From Portevinia maculata (taxonomy: Eukaryota > Arthropoda > Insecta > Diptera > Syrphidae), in contig OX454527.1 in assembly GCA_949715645.1 (NCBI GenBank), positions 146,284,203-146,348,202 of the forward strand: a stretch of 64,000 nt of DNA. The letters are read 5' to 3'. Each line of letters begins with the position of its first letter. Positions within the stretch are counted from its first letter, which is position 1. Below, piece by piece: positions 9,819 to 22,743 of the stretch. A program made the translations under genes and the position numbers. The notes under the pieces are model-generated. The model saw only the letters and a list, made by a program, of their open reading frames with translations. It did no database searches and had not been told where the DNA came from.

Positions 9819-12800
9819 ACCTTTCGAAAGGTGAGGAGTTTGGCTACACGGCACAGCTATTCCTGCATTTTTTGAAAGTCCCGTTCGGCCACAATGCACG
9901 TGACTAGGTTGAGAAATGAGATAAAATGACCTACAAATGCAGTCAGGTTTCCCTTCAATTGATAAAAGAGAATAGAAATACTGCTCTCAGAGCAACGACT
10001 TATGTACCATTCGAAAGGTGAGGAGTTTGGCTACACGGCACAGCTATTCCTGCCTTTTTTAGAAGTCCCGTTCGGCCACAATGCACGTGAATAAGTTGCG
10101 AAATGAGATAAAATGACATACAAATGCAGTCAGGTTTCCTTTCGATAGATAAAAGAGAATAGAAATACTGCTCTCAGAACAACGATTTATGTACAATTCG
10201 AAAGGTGAGGAGTTTGGCTACACGGCACAGCTATTCCTGCCTTTTTTGGAAGTCCCGTTCAGCCACAATGCACGTGACTAAGTTGAGAAATGAGATAAAA
10301 TGACATACAAATGCAGTCAGGTTTCCCTTCAATTGATAAAAGAGAATAGAAATACTGCTCTCAGAGCAACGACTTACATACCATTCGAAAGGTGAGGAGT
10401 CTGGCTAAACGACAGAGCAATTCCTGCCTTTTTTGGAAGTCCCGTTCGGGCACAATGCACGTGACTAGGTTGAGAAATGACATAAAATGACCTACAAATG
10501 CAGTCAGGTTTCCCTTCAATTGATAAAAGAGAATAGAAATACTGCTCTCAGAGCAACGACTTACATACCATTCGAAAGGTGAGGAGTCTGGCTACACGGT
10601 ACAGCTATTCCTGCATTTCTTGGAAGTCCCGTTCGGGCACAATGCACGTGACTAGGTTGAGAAATGAGATAAAATGACCTACAAATGCAGTCAGGTTTCC
10701 CTTAAATTGATAAAAGAGAATAGAAATACTGCTCTCAGAACAACGACTTACATACCATTCGAAAGGTGAGGAGTTTGACTACACGGCACAGCTATTCCTG
10801 CATTTTTTGGAAGTCCCGTTCGGGCACAATGCACGTGACTAGGTTGAGAAATGAGATAAAATGACCTACAAATGCAGTTAGGTTTCCCTTCAATTGATAA
10901 AAGAGAATAGAAATACTGCTCTCAGAGCAACGACTTATGTACCATTCGAAAGGTGAGGAGTCTCGCTAAACGACACAGCTATTCGCGCCTTTTTTGGAAG
11001 TCCCGTTCGGGCACAATGCACGTGACTATGTTGAGAAACGAGATAAAATGACCTACAAATGCAGTCAGGTTTCCCTTCAATTGATAAAAGAGAATAGAAA
11101 TACTGCTCTCAGAGCAACGACTTATGTACCATTCGAAAGGTGAGGAGTCTGGCTAAACGACACAGCAATTCCCGCCTTTTTTGGAAGTCCCGTTCGGGCA
11201 CAATGCACGTGACTAGGTTGAGAAATGACATAAAATGACCTACAAATGCAGTCAGGTTTCCCTTCAATTGATAAAAGAGAATCGAAATACTGCTCTCAGA
11301 GCAACGACTTACATACCATTCGAAAGGTGAGGAGTTTGGCTACACGGCACAGCTATTCCTGCATTTCTTGGAAGTCCCGTTCGGGCACAATGCACGTGAC
11401 TAGGTTGAGAAATGAGATAAAATGACCTACAAATGCAGTCAGGTTTCCCTTCAATTGATAAAAGAGAATAGAAATACTGCTCTCAGAGCAACGACTTACA
11501 TACCTTTCGAAAGGTGAGGAGTTTGGCTACACGGCACAGCTATTCCTGCATTTTTTGAAAGTCCCGTTCGGCCACAATGCACGTGACTAGGTTGAGAAAT
11601 GAGATAAAATGACCTACAAATGCAGTCAGGTTTCCCTTCAATTGATAAAAGAGAATAGAAATACTGCTCTCAGAGCAACGACTTATGTACCATTCGAAAG
11701 GTGAGGAGTTTGGCTACACGGCACAGCTATTCCTGCCTTTTTTAGAAGTCCCGTTCGGCCACAATGCACGTGAATAAGTTGCGAAATGAGATAAAATCAC
11801 ATACAAATGCAGTCAGGTTTCCTTTCAATTGATAAAAGAGAATAGAAATACTGCTCTCAGAACAACGATTTATGTACAATTCGAAAGGTGAGGAGTTTGG
11901 CTACACGGCACAGCTATTCCTGCCTTTTTTGGAAGTCCCGTTCAGCCACAATGCACGTGACTAAGTTGAGAAATGAGATAAAATGACATACAAATGCAGT
12001 CAGGTTTCCCTTCAATTGATAAAAGAGAATAGAAATACTGCTCTCAGAGCAACGACTTACATACCATTCGAAAGGTGAGGAGTCTGGCTAAACGACACAG
12101 CAATTCCTGCCTTTTTTGGAAGTCCCGTTCGGGCACAATGCACGTGACTAGGTTGAGAAATGACATAAAATGACCTACAAATGCAGTCAGGTTTCCCTTC
12201 AATTGATAAAAGAGAATAGAAATACTGCTCTCAGAGCAACGACTTACATACCATTCGAAAGGTGAGGAGTTTGGCTACACGGTACAGCTATTCCTGCATT
12301 TCTTGGAAGTCCCGTTCGGGCACAATGCACGTGACTAGGTTGAGAAATGAGATAAAATGACCTACAAATGCAGTCAGGTTTCCCTTAAATTGATAAAAGA
12401 GAATAGAAATACTGCTCTCAGAACAACGACTTACATACCATTCGAAAGGTGAGGAGTTTGACTACACGACACAGCTATTCCTGCATTTTTTGGAAGTCCC
12501 GTTCGGGCACAATGCACGTGACTAGGTTGAGAAATGAGATAAAATGACCTACAAATGCAGTTAGGTTTCCCTTCAATTGATAAAAGAGAATAGAAATACT
12601 GCTCTCAGAGCAACGACTTATGTACCATTCGAAAGGTGAGGAGTCTCGCTAAACGACACAGCTATTCGCGCCTTTTTTGGAAGTCCCGTTCGGGCACAAT
12701 GCACGTGACTAGGTTGAGAAACGAGATAAAATGACCTACAAATGCAGTCAGGTTTCCCTTCAATTGATAAAAGAGAATAGAAATACTGCTCTCAGAGCAA

Positions 12801-13175
12801 CGACTTATGTACCATTCGAAAGGTGAGGAGTCTGGCTAAACGACACAGCAATTCCCGCCTTTTTTGGAAGTCCCGTTCGGGCACAATGCACGTGACTAGG
12901 TTGAGAAATGACATAAAATGACCTACAAATGCAGTCAGGTTTCCCTTCAATTGATAAAAGAGAATAGAAATACTGCTCTCAGAGCAACGACTTACATACC
13001 ATTCGAAAGGTGAGGAGTTTGGCTACACGGCACAGCTATTCCTGCATTTCTTGGAAGTCCCGTTCGGGCACAATGCACGTGACTAGGTTGAGAAATGAGA
13101 TAAAATGACCTACAAATGCAGTCAGGTTTCCCTTCAATTGATAAAAGAGAATAGAAATACTGCTCTCAGAGCAAC
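9819..13175 (+). repeat. SatB 9-monomer tandem duplication (1683-bp offset)
   Basis: Markers repeat 1683 bp apart: the perfect TTCGAA palindrome (9819, 11502), gtgaataag (10088, 11771), ctacacggtacag (10592, 12275) and gagtctcgct (10958, 12641). Homology ends near 13175, where the second copy switches to gcaacggcgtatg. Small differences exist, for example gatagataaa near 10143 in the first copy only. Confidence 0.85.
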
Positions 13176-16100
13176 GGCGTATGTACCATTCGAAAGGTGA
13201 GGAGTCTGGCTAAACGACACAGCTATTCCCGCCTTTTTTTGGAAGTCCCGTTCGGGCACAATGCACGTGACTAGGTTGAGAAATGAGATAAAATGACCTA
13301 CAAATGCAGTCAGGTTTCCCTTCAATTGATAAAAGAGAATAGAAATACTGCTCTCAGAGCAACGACTTATGCACCATTCGAAAGGTGAGGAGTCTAGCTA
13401 AACGACACTGCTATTCCCACCTTTTTTGGAAGTCCCGTTCGGGCACAATGCACGTGACTCGGTTGAGAAATGAGATAAAATGACCTACAAATGCAGTCAG
13501 GTTTCCCTTCAATTGATAAAAGAGAATAGAAATACTGCTCTCAGAGCAACGACTTATGTACCTTTCGAAAGGTGAGGAGTCTGGCTAAACGACACACCTA
13601 TTCGCGCCTTTTTTGGAAGTCCCGTTCGGGCACAATGCACGTGACTAGGTTGAGAAATGAGATAAAATTACCTAAAAATGCGGTCAGGTTTCCCTTAAAT
13701 TGATAAAAGAGAATAGAAATACTGCTCTCAGAGCAACGACTTATGTACCATTCGAAAGGTGAGGAGTCTGGCTTAACGACACAGCTATTCCCGCCTTTTT
13801 TGGAAGTCCCGTTCGGGCACATTGCACGTGAATAGGTTGAGAAATGAGATAAAATGACCTAAAAATGCGGTCAGGTTTCCCTTAAATTGATGAAAGAGAA
13901 TAGAAATACTGCTCTCAGAGCAACGACTTACATACCATTCGAAAGGTGAGGAGTTTGGCTACACGGCACAGCTATTCCTGCATTTTTTGGAAGTCCCGTT
14001 CGGGCACAATGCACGTGACTAGGTTGAGAAATGAGATAAAATGACCTACAAATGCAGTCAGGTTTCCCTTCAATTGATAAAAGAGAATAGAAATACTGCT
14101 CTCAGAGCAACGACTTATGTACCATTCGAAAGGTGAGGAGTCTGGCTAAACGACACAGCTATTCGCGCCTTTTTTGGTAGTCCCGTTCGGGCACAATGCA
14201 CGTGACTAGGTTGAGAAATGAGATAAAATGACCTAAAAATGCGGTCAGGTTTCCCTTAAATTGATAAAAGAGAATAGAAATACTGCTCTCAGAGCAACGA
14301 ATTATGTACCATTCGAAAGGTGAGGAGTCTGGCTAAACGACACAGCTATTCCCGCCTTTTTTGGAAGTCCCGTTCGGGCACAATGCACGTGACTAGGTTG
14401 AGAAATGAGATAAAATGACCTACAAATGCATTCAGGTTTCCCTTCAATTGATAAAAGAGAATAGAAATACTGCTGTCAGAGCAACGACTTATGTACCATT
14501 CGAAAGGTGAGGAGTTTGGCTACACGGCACAGCTATTCCTGCCTTTTTTGGAAGTCCCGTTCGGCCACAATGCACGTAACTAGGTTGCGAAATGAGATAA
14601 AATGACATACAAATGCAGTCAGGTTTCCCTTCAATTGATAAATGAGAATAGAAATACTGCTCTCAGAGCAACGACTTATGTACCATTCGAAAGGTGAGGA
14701 GTCTGGCTAAACGACACAGCTATTCCCGCCTTTTTTGGAAGTCCCGTTCGGGCACAATGCACGTGACTAAGTTGAGAAATGAGATAAAATGACCTACAAA
14801 TGCAGTCAGGTTTCCCTTAAATTGATAAAAGAGAATAGAAATACTGCTCTCAGAATAACGACTTATGTACCATTCGAAAGGTGAGGAGTCTGGCTAAACG
14901 ACACAGCTATTCCCGCCTTTTTTGCAAGTCCCGTTGGGGCACAATGCTCGTGACTATGTTGAGAAATGAGATAAAATGACCTACAAATGCAGTCAGGTTT
15001 CTCTTCAATTGATAAAAGAGAATAGAAATACTGCTCTCAGAGCAACGACTTATGTACCATTCGAAAGGTGAGGAGTCTGGCTAAACGACACAGCTATTCC
15101 CGCCTTTTTTGGAAGTCCCGTTCGGGCACAATGCACGTGACTAGGTTGAGAAATGAGATAAAATGACCTAAAAATGCGGTCAGGTTTCCCTTAAATTGAT
15201 AAAAGAGAATAGACATACTGCTCTCAGAGCAACGACTTATGTACCATTCGAAAGGTGAGGAGTTTGGCTACACGGCACAGCTATTCCTGCATTTTTGGGA
15301 AGTCCCGTTCGGGCACAATGCACGTGACTAGGTTGAGAAATGAGATAAAATGACCTACAAATGCAGTCAGGTTTCCCTTCAATTGATAAAAGAGAATAGA
15401 AATACTGCTCTCAGAGCAACGACTTATGTATCATTCGAAAGGTGAGGAGTTTGGCTACACGGCACAGCTATTCCTGCCTTTTTTGGAAGTCCCGTTCGGC
15501 CACAATGCACGTGACTAGGTTGCGAAATGAGATAAAATGACATACAAATGCAGTCAGGTTTCCCTTCAATTGATAAAAGAGAATAGAAATACTGCTCTCA
15601 GAACAACGATTTATGTACCATTCAAAAGGTGAGGAGTTTGGCTACACGGCACAGCTATTCCTGCCTTTTTTGGAAGTCCCGTTCGTACACAATGCACGTG
15701 ACTAGGTTGAGAAATGAGATAAAATGACCTACAAATGCAGTCAGGTTTCCTTTCAATTGATAAAAGAGAATAGAAATACTGCTCTCAGAGCAACGACTTA
15801 CATACCATTCGAAAGGTGAGGAGTCTGGCTAAACGACACAGCTATTCGCGCCTTTTTTGGAAGTCCCGTTCGGGCACAATGCACGTGACTAGGTTGAAAA
15901 ATGAGATAAAATGACCTACAAATGCAGTCAGGTTTCCCTTCAATTGATAAAAGAGAATAGAAATACTGCTCTCAGAGCAACGACTTATATACCATTCGAA
16001 AGGTGAGGAGTCTGGCTAAACGACACAGCTATTCCCGCCTTTTTTGAAAGTCCCGTTCGGGCACAATGCACGTGACTAGGTTGAGAAATGAGATAAAATG

Positions 16101-16608
16101 ACCTACAAATGCAGTCAGGTTTCCCTTCAACTGATAAAAGAGAATAGAAATACTGCTCTCAGAGCAACGACTTACATACCATTCGAAAGGTGAGGAGTTT
16201 GGCTACACGGCACAGCTATTCCTGCATTTTTTGGAAGTCCCGTTCTTGCACAATGCACGTGACTACGTTGAGAAATGAGATAAAATGACCTACAAATGCA
16301 GTCAGGTTTCCCTTCAATTGATAAAAGAGAATAGAAATACTGCTCTCAGAGCAACGATTTATGTACCATTCGAAAGGTGAGGAGTCTGGATAAACGACAC
16401 AGCTATTCGCGTCTTTTTTGGAAGTCCCGTTCGGGCACAATGCACGTGACTAGGTTGAGAAATGAGATAAAATGACCTAAAAATGCGGTCAGGTTTCCCT
16501 TAAATTGATAAAAGAGAATAGAAATACTGCTCTCAGAGCAACGACTTATGTACCATTCGAAAGGTGAGGAGTCTGGCTAAACGACACAGCTATTCCTGCC
16601 TTTTTTGG

Positions 16609-16769
16609 AAGTCCCGTTCGGGCACAATGCACGTGACTATGTTGAGAAATGAGATAAAATGACCTACAAATGCAGTCAGGTTTCCCTTCAATTGATAAAA
16701 GAGAATAGAAATACTGCTCTCAGAGCAACGATTTATGTACCATTCGAAAGGTATTCGCGCCTTTTTTGG
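16609..16769 (+). repeat. SatB truncated monomer (161 bp, 26-bp internal deletion)
   Basis: Consecutive aagtccc starts at 16609 and 16770 are only 161 bp apart. At 16752/16753 the sequence jumps from cgaaaggt directly to attcgcgcc, removing the 26 bases that normally read gaggagtctg through acagct. A single t at both ends of the deleted segment is consistent with microhomology or slippage. Confidence 0.9.
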
Positions 16770-18244
16770 AAGTCCCGTTCGGGCACAATGCACGTGACTA
16801 GGTTGAGAAATGAGATAAAATGACCTAAAAATGCGGTCAGGTTTCCCTTAAAATGATAAAAGAGAATAGAAATACTGCTCTCAGAGCAACGACTTATGTA
16901 CCATTCGAAAGGTGAGGAGTCTGGCTAAACGACACAGCTATTCCCGCCTTTTTTGGAAGTCCCGTTCGGGCACAATGCACGTGACTAGGTTGAGAAATGA
17001 GATAAAATGACCTACAAATGCAGTCAGGTTTCCCTTAAATTCATAAATGAGAATAGAAATACTGCTCTCAGAGCAACAACTTATGTACCATTCGAAAGGT
17101 GAGGAGTCTGGCTAAACGACACAGCTATTCCCGCCTTTTTTGGAAGTCCCGTTCGGGCACAATGCACGTGACTAGGTTGAGAAATAAGATAAAATGACCT
17201 AAAAATGCGGTCAGGTTTCCCTTAAATTGATAAAAGAGAATAGAAATACTGCTCTCAGAGCAACGACTTACATACCATTCGAAAGGTGGGGAGTTTGGCT
17301 ACACTGCACAGCTATTGCCGCCTTTTTTGGAAGTCCTGTTCGGGCACAATGCACGTGACTAGGTTGAGAAATGAGATAAAATGACCTACAAATGCAGTCA
17401 GGTTTCCCTTCAATTGATAAAAGAGAATAGAAATACTGCTCTCAGAGCAACGACTTACATACCATTCGAAAGGTGAGGAGTTTGGCTACACGGCACAGCT
17501 ATTCCTGAATTTTTTGGAAGTCCCGTTCGGGCACAATGCACGTGACTAGGTTGAGAAATGAGATAAAATGACCTACAAATGCAGTCAGGTTTCCTTTCAA
17601 TTGATAAAAGAGAATAGAAATACTGCTGTCAGAGCAGCGACTTATGTACCATTCGAAAGGTGAGGAGTCTGGCTAAACGACACAGCTATTCGCGCCTTTT
17701 TTGGAAGTCCCGTTCGGGCACAATGCACGTGACTAGGTTGAGAAATGAGATAAAATGACCTAAAAATGCGGTCAGGTTTCCCTTAAATTGATAAAAGAGA
17801 ATAGAAATACTGCTCTCAGAGCAACGACTTATGTACCATTCGAAAGATGAGGAGTCTGGCTAAACGACACAGCTATTCGCGCCTTTTTTGGAAGTCCCGT
17901 TCGGTCACAATGCACGTGACTAAGTTGAGAAGTGAGATAAAATGACCTACAAATACAGTCAGGTTTCCCTTCAATTGATAAAAGAGAATAGAAATGCTGC
18001 TCTCAGAGCAACGACTTATGTACCATTCAAAAGGTGAGGAGTCTGGCTAAACGACACAGCTATTCCCGCCTTTTTTGGAAGTCTTGTTCGGGCGCAATGC
18101 ACGTGACTAGGTTGAGAAATGAGATAAAATGACCTACAAATGCAGTCAGGTTTCCCTTCAATTGATAAAAGAGAATAGAAATACTGCTCTCAGAGCAACC
18201 ACTTATATACCTTTCGAAAGGTGAGGAGTCTGGCTAAACGACAC

Positions 18245-18251
18245 TGGCAGA
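18245..18251 (+). repeat. 7-bp insertion (tggcaga) in a SatB monomer
   Basis: cgacac is followed by tggcaga before agctattc, giving a monomer 7 bp longer than usual. The identical insertion is found once more, at 22737. The source of the inserted bases is not evident. Confidence 0.85.
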
Positions 18252-21200
18252 AGCTATTCCCGCCTTTTTTGGAAGTCCCGTTCGGGCACAATGCACGTGA
18301 CTAGGTTGAGAAATGAGATAAAATGACCTAAAAATGCGGTCAGGTTTCCTTTAAATTGATAAAAGAGAATAGAAATACTGCTCTCAGAGCAACGACTTAC
18401 ATACCATTCGAAAGGTGAGGAGTTTGGCTACACGGCACAGCTATTCCTGCATTTTTTGGAAGTCCCGTTCGGACACAATGCACGTGACTAGGTTGAGAAA
18501 TGAGATAAAATGACCCAAAAATGCAGTCAGGTTTCCCTTCAATTGATAAAAGAGAATAGAAATACTTCTCTCAGAGCAACGACTTATGTACCATTCGAAA
18601 GGTGAGGAGTCTGACTAAACGACACAGCTATTCGAGCCTTTTTTGGAATTCCCGTTCGGGCACAATGCACGGGACTAGGTTGAGAAATGAGATAAAATGA
18701 CCTAAAAATGCGGTCAGGTTTCCCTTAAATTGATAAAAGAGAATAGAAATACTGCTCTCAGAGCAACGACTTATGTACCATTCGAAAGGTGAGGAGTCTG
18801 GCTAAACGACACAGCTATGCGCGCCTTTTTTGGAAGTCCCGTTCGGGCACAATGCACGTGACTAGGTTGAGATGTGAGATAAAATGACCTACAAATGCAG
18901 TCAGGTTTCCCTTCAATTGATAAAAGAGAATAGAAATACTGCTCTCAGAGCAACGACTTACATACCATTCGAAAGGTGAGGAGTTTGGCTACACGGCACA
19001 GCTATTCCTGAATTTTTTGGAAGTCCCGTTCGGGCACAATGCACGTGACTAGGTTGAGAAATGAGATAAAATGACCTGCAAATGCAGTCAGGTTTCCTTT
19101 CAATTGATAAAAGAGAATAGAAATACGCTCTCAGAGCAACGACTTATGTACCATTCGAAAGGTGAGGAGTCTGGCTAAACGCCACAGCTATTCGCGCCTT
19201 TTTTGGAAGTCCCGTTCGGGCACAATGCACGTGACTAGGTTGAGAAATGAGATAAAATGACCTAAAAATGCGGTCAGGTTTCCCTTAAATTGATAAAAGA
19301 GAATAGAAATACTGCTCTCAGAGCAACCACTTATGTACCATTCGAAAGGTGAGGAGCCTGGCTAAACGACACAGCTATTCCCGCCTTTTTTGGAAGTCCC
19401 GTTCGGGCACAATGCACGTGACTAGGTTGAGAAATGAGATAAAATGACCTAAAAATGCGGTCAGGTTTCCCTTAAATTGATAAAAGAGAATAGAAATACT
19501 GCTCCCAGAGCAACCACTTATATACCATTCCAAAGGTGAGGAGTCTGGCTAAACGACACAGCTATTCCCGCCTTTTTTGGAAGTCTTGTTCGGGCACAAT
19601 GCACGTGACTAGGTTGAGAAATGAGATAAAATGACCTACAAATGCAGTCAGGTTTCCCTTCAATTGATAAAAGAGAATAGAAATACTGCTCTCAGAGCAA
19701 CGACTTATGTACCATTCGAAAGGTGAGGAGTCTGGCTACACGGCACAGCTATTCCTGTATTTTTTGGAAGTCCCGTTCGGGCACAATGCACGTGACTAGG
19801 TTGAGAAATGAGATAAAATGACCTACAAATGCAGTCAGGTTTCCCTTCAATTGATAAAAGAGAATAAAAATACTGCTCTCAGAGCAACAACTTACATACC
19901 GTTCGAAAGGTGAGGAGTTTGGCTACACGGCACAGCTATTCCTGCATTTTTTGGAAGTCCCGTTCGGGCACAATGCACGTGACTAGGTTGAGAAATGAGA
20001 TAAAATGACCAACAAATGCAGTCACGTTTCCCTTCAATTGATAAAAGAGAATAGAAATACTGCTCTCAGAGCAACAACTTATGTACCATTCGAAAGGTCA
20101 GGAGTCTGGCTAAACGACACAGCTATTCGCGCCTTTTTCGGAATTCCCGTTCGGCCACAATGCACGTGACTAGGTTGAGAAATGAGATAAAATGACCTAC
20201 AAATGCAGTCAGGTTTCCCTTAAATTGATAAAAGAGAATAGAAATACTGCTCTCAGAGCAACGACTTATGTACCATTCGAAAGGTGAGGAGTCTGGCTAA
20301 ACGACACAGCTATTCCCGCCTTTTTTGGAAGTCTTGTTCGGGCACAATGCACGTGACTAGGTTGAGAAATGAGATAAAATGACCTACAAATGCAGTCAGG
20401 TTTCCCTTCAATTGATAAAAGAGAATAGAAATACTGCTCTCAGAGCAACGACTTACACACCATTCGAAAGGTGAGGAGTTTGGCTACACGGCACAGCTAT
20501 TCCTGAATTTTTTGTAAGTCCCGTTCGGGCACAATGCACGTGACTAGGTTGAGAAATGAGATAAAATGACCTACAAATGCAGTCAGGTTTCCTTTCAATT
20601 GATAAAAGAGAATAGAAATACGCTCTCAGAGCAACGACTTATGTACCATTCGAAAGGTGAGGAGTCTGGCTAAACGACACAGCTATTCGCGCCTTTTTTG
20701 GAAGTCCCGTTCGGGCACAATGCACGTGACTAGGTTGAGAAATGAGATAAAATGACCTAAAAATGCGGTCAGGTTTCCCTTAAATTGATAAAAGAGAATA
20801 GAAATACTGCTCTCAGAGCAACGGCTTATGTACCATTCGAAAGGTGAGGAGTCTGGCTAAACGACACAGCTATTCCCGCCTTTTTTGGAAGTCCCGTTCG
20901 GGCACAATGCACGTGACTAGGTTGAGAAATGAGATAAAATGACCTAAAAATGCGGTCAGGTTTCCCTTAAATTGATAAAAGAGAATAGAAATACTGCTCT
21001 CAGAGCAACGGCTTATGTACCATTCGAAAGGTGAGGAGTCTGGCTAAACGACACAGCTATTCGCGCCTTTTTTGGAATTCCCGTTCGGGCACAATGCACG
21101 GGACTAGGTTGAGAAATGAGATAAAATGACCTAAAAATGCGGTCAGGTTTCCCTTAAATTGATAAAAGAGAATAGAAATACTGCTCTCAGAGCAACGACT

Positions 21201-22736
21201 TATGTACCATTCGAAAGCTGAGGAGTCTGGCTAAACGACACAGCTATTCGCGCCTTTTTTGGAAGTCCCGTTCGGGCACAATGCACGTGACTAGGTTGAG
21301 ATGTGAGATAAAATGACCTACAAATGCAGTCAGGTTTTCCTTCAATTGATAAAAGAGAATAGAAATACTGCTCTCAGAGCAACGACTTACATACCATTCG
21401 AAAGGTGAGGAGTTTGGCTACACGGCACAGCTATTCCTGCATTTTTTGGAAGTCCCGTTTGGCCACAATGCACGTGACTAGGTTGAGAAATGAGATAAAA
21501 TGACCTACAAATGCAGTCAGGTTTCCCTTAAATTGATAAAAGAGAATAGAAATACTGCTCTCAGAGCAACGACTTATGTACCATTCGAAAGGTGAGGAGT
21601 CTGGCTAAACGACACAGCTATTCCCGCCTTTTTTGGAAGTCCTGTTCGGGCACAATGCACGTGACTAAGTTGAGAAATGAGATAAAATGACCTACAAATG
21701 CAGTCAGGTTTCCCTTCAATTGATAAAAGAGAATAGAAATACTGCTCTCAGAGCAACGACTTACATACCATTCGAAAGGTGAGGAGTTTGGCTACACGGC
21801 ACAGCTATTCCTGAATTTTTTGGAAGTAACGTTCGGGCACAATGCACGTGACTAAGTTGAGAAATGAGATAAAATGACCTACAAATGCCGTCAGGTTTCC
21901 TTTCAATTGATAAAAGAGAATAGAAATACGCTCTCAGAGCAACGACTTATGTACCATTCGAAAGGTGAGGAGTCTGGCTAAACGACACAGCTATTCGCGC
22001 CTTTTTTGGAAGTCCCGTTCGGGCACAATGCACGTGACTAAGTTGAGAAATGAGATAAAATGACCTACAAATGCAGTCAGGTTTCCCTTCAATTGATAAA
22101 AGAGAATAGAAATACTGCTCTCAGAGCAACGACTTACATACCATTCGAAAGGTGAGGAGTTTGGCTACACGGCACAGCTATTCCTGAATTTTTTTGGAAG
22201 TAACGTTCGGGCACAATGCACGTGACTAAGTTGAGAAATGAGATAAAATGACCTACAAATGCCGTCAGGTTTCCTTTCAATTGATAAAAGAGAATAGAAA
22301 TACGCTCTCAGAGCAACGACTTATGTACCATTCGAAAGGTGAGGAGTCTGGCTAAACGACACAGCTATTCGCGCCTTTTTTGGAAGTCCCGTTCGGGCAC
22401 AATGCACGTGACTAGGTTGAGAAATGAGATAAAATGACTTTAAAATGCGGTCAGGTTTCCCTTAAATTGATAAAAGAGAATAGAAATACTGCTCTCAGAG
22501 CAACGACTTATGTACCATTCGAAAGGTGAGGAGTCTGGCTAAACGACACAGCTATTCCCGCCTTTTTTGGAAGTCCCGTTCGGGCACAATGCACGTGACT
22601 AGGTTGAGAAATGAGATAAAATGACCTAAAAATGCGGTCACGTTTCCCTTAAATTGATAAAAGAGAATAGAAATACTGCTCTCAGAGCAACCACTTATAT
22701 ACCATTCGAAAGGTGAGGAGTCTGGCTAAACGACAC

Positions 22737-22743
22737 TGGCAGA
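22737..22743 (+). repeat. second copy of the 7-bp tggcaga insertion
   Basis: The same insertion at the same monomer position as at 18245, 4492 bp away (24 monomers plus small indels). Both are preceded by gcaaccacttatatacc, so the two monomers share a recent ancestor. This copy additionally has ttttgtgg in place of ttttttgg. Confidence 0.85.

Noticed and set aside
13134..13325. 63-codon minus-strand open frame
   Set aside because: Opened by a T7 tract that shifts frame in one monomer; no coding features.
16590..16793. 67-codon minus-strand open frame
   Set aside because: Created by the 26-bp deletion in the 161-bp monomer; purely a repeat by-product.
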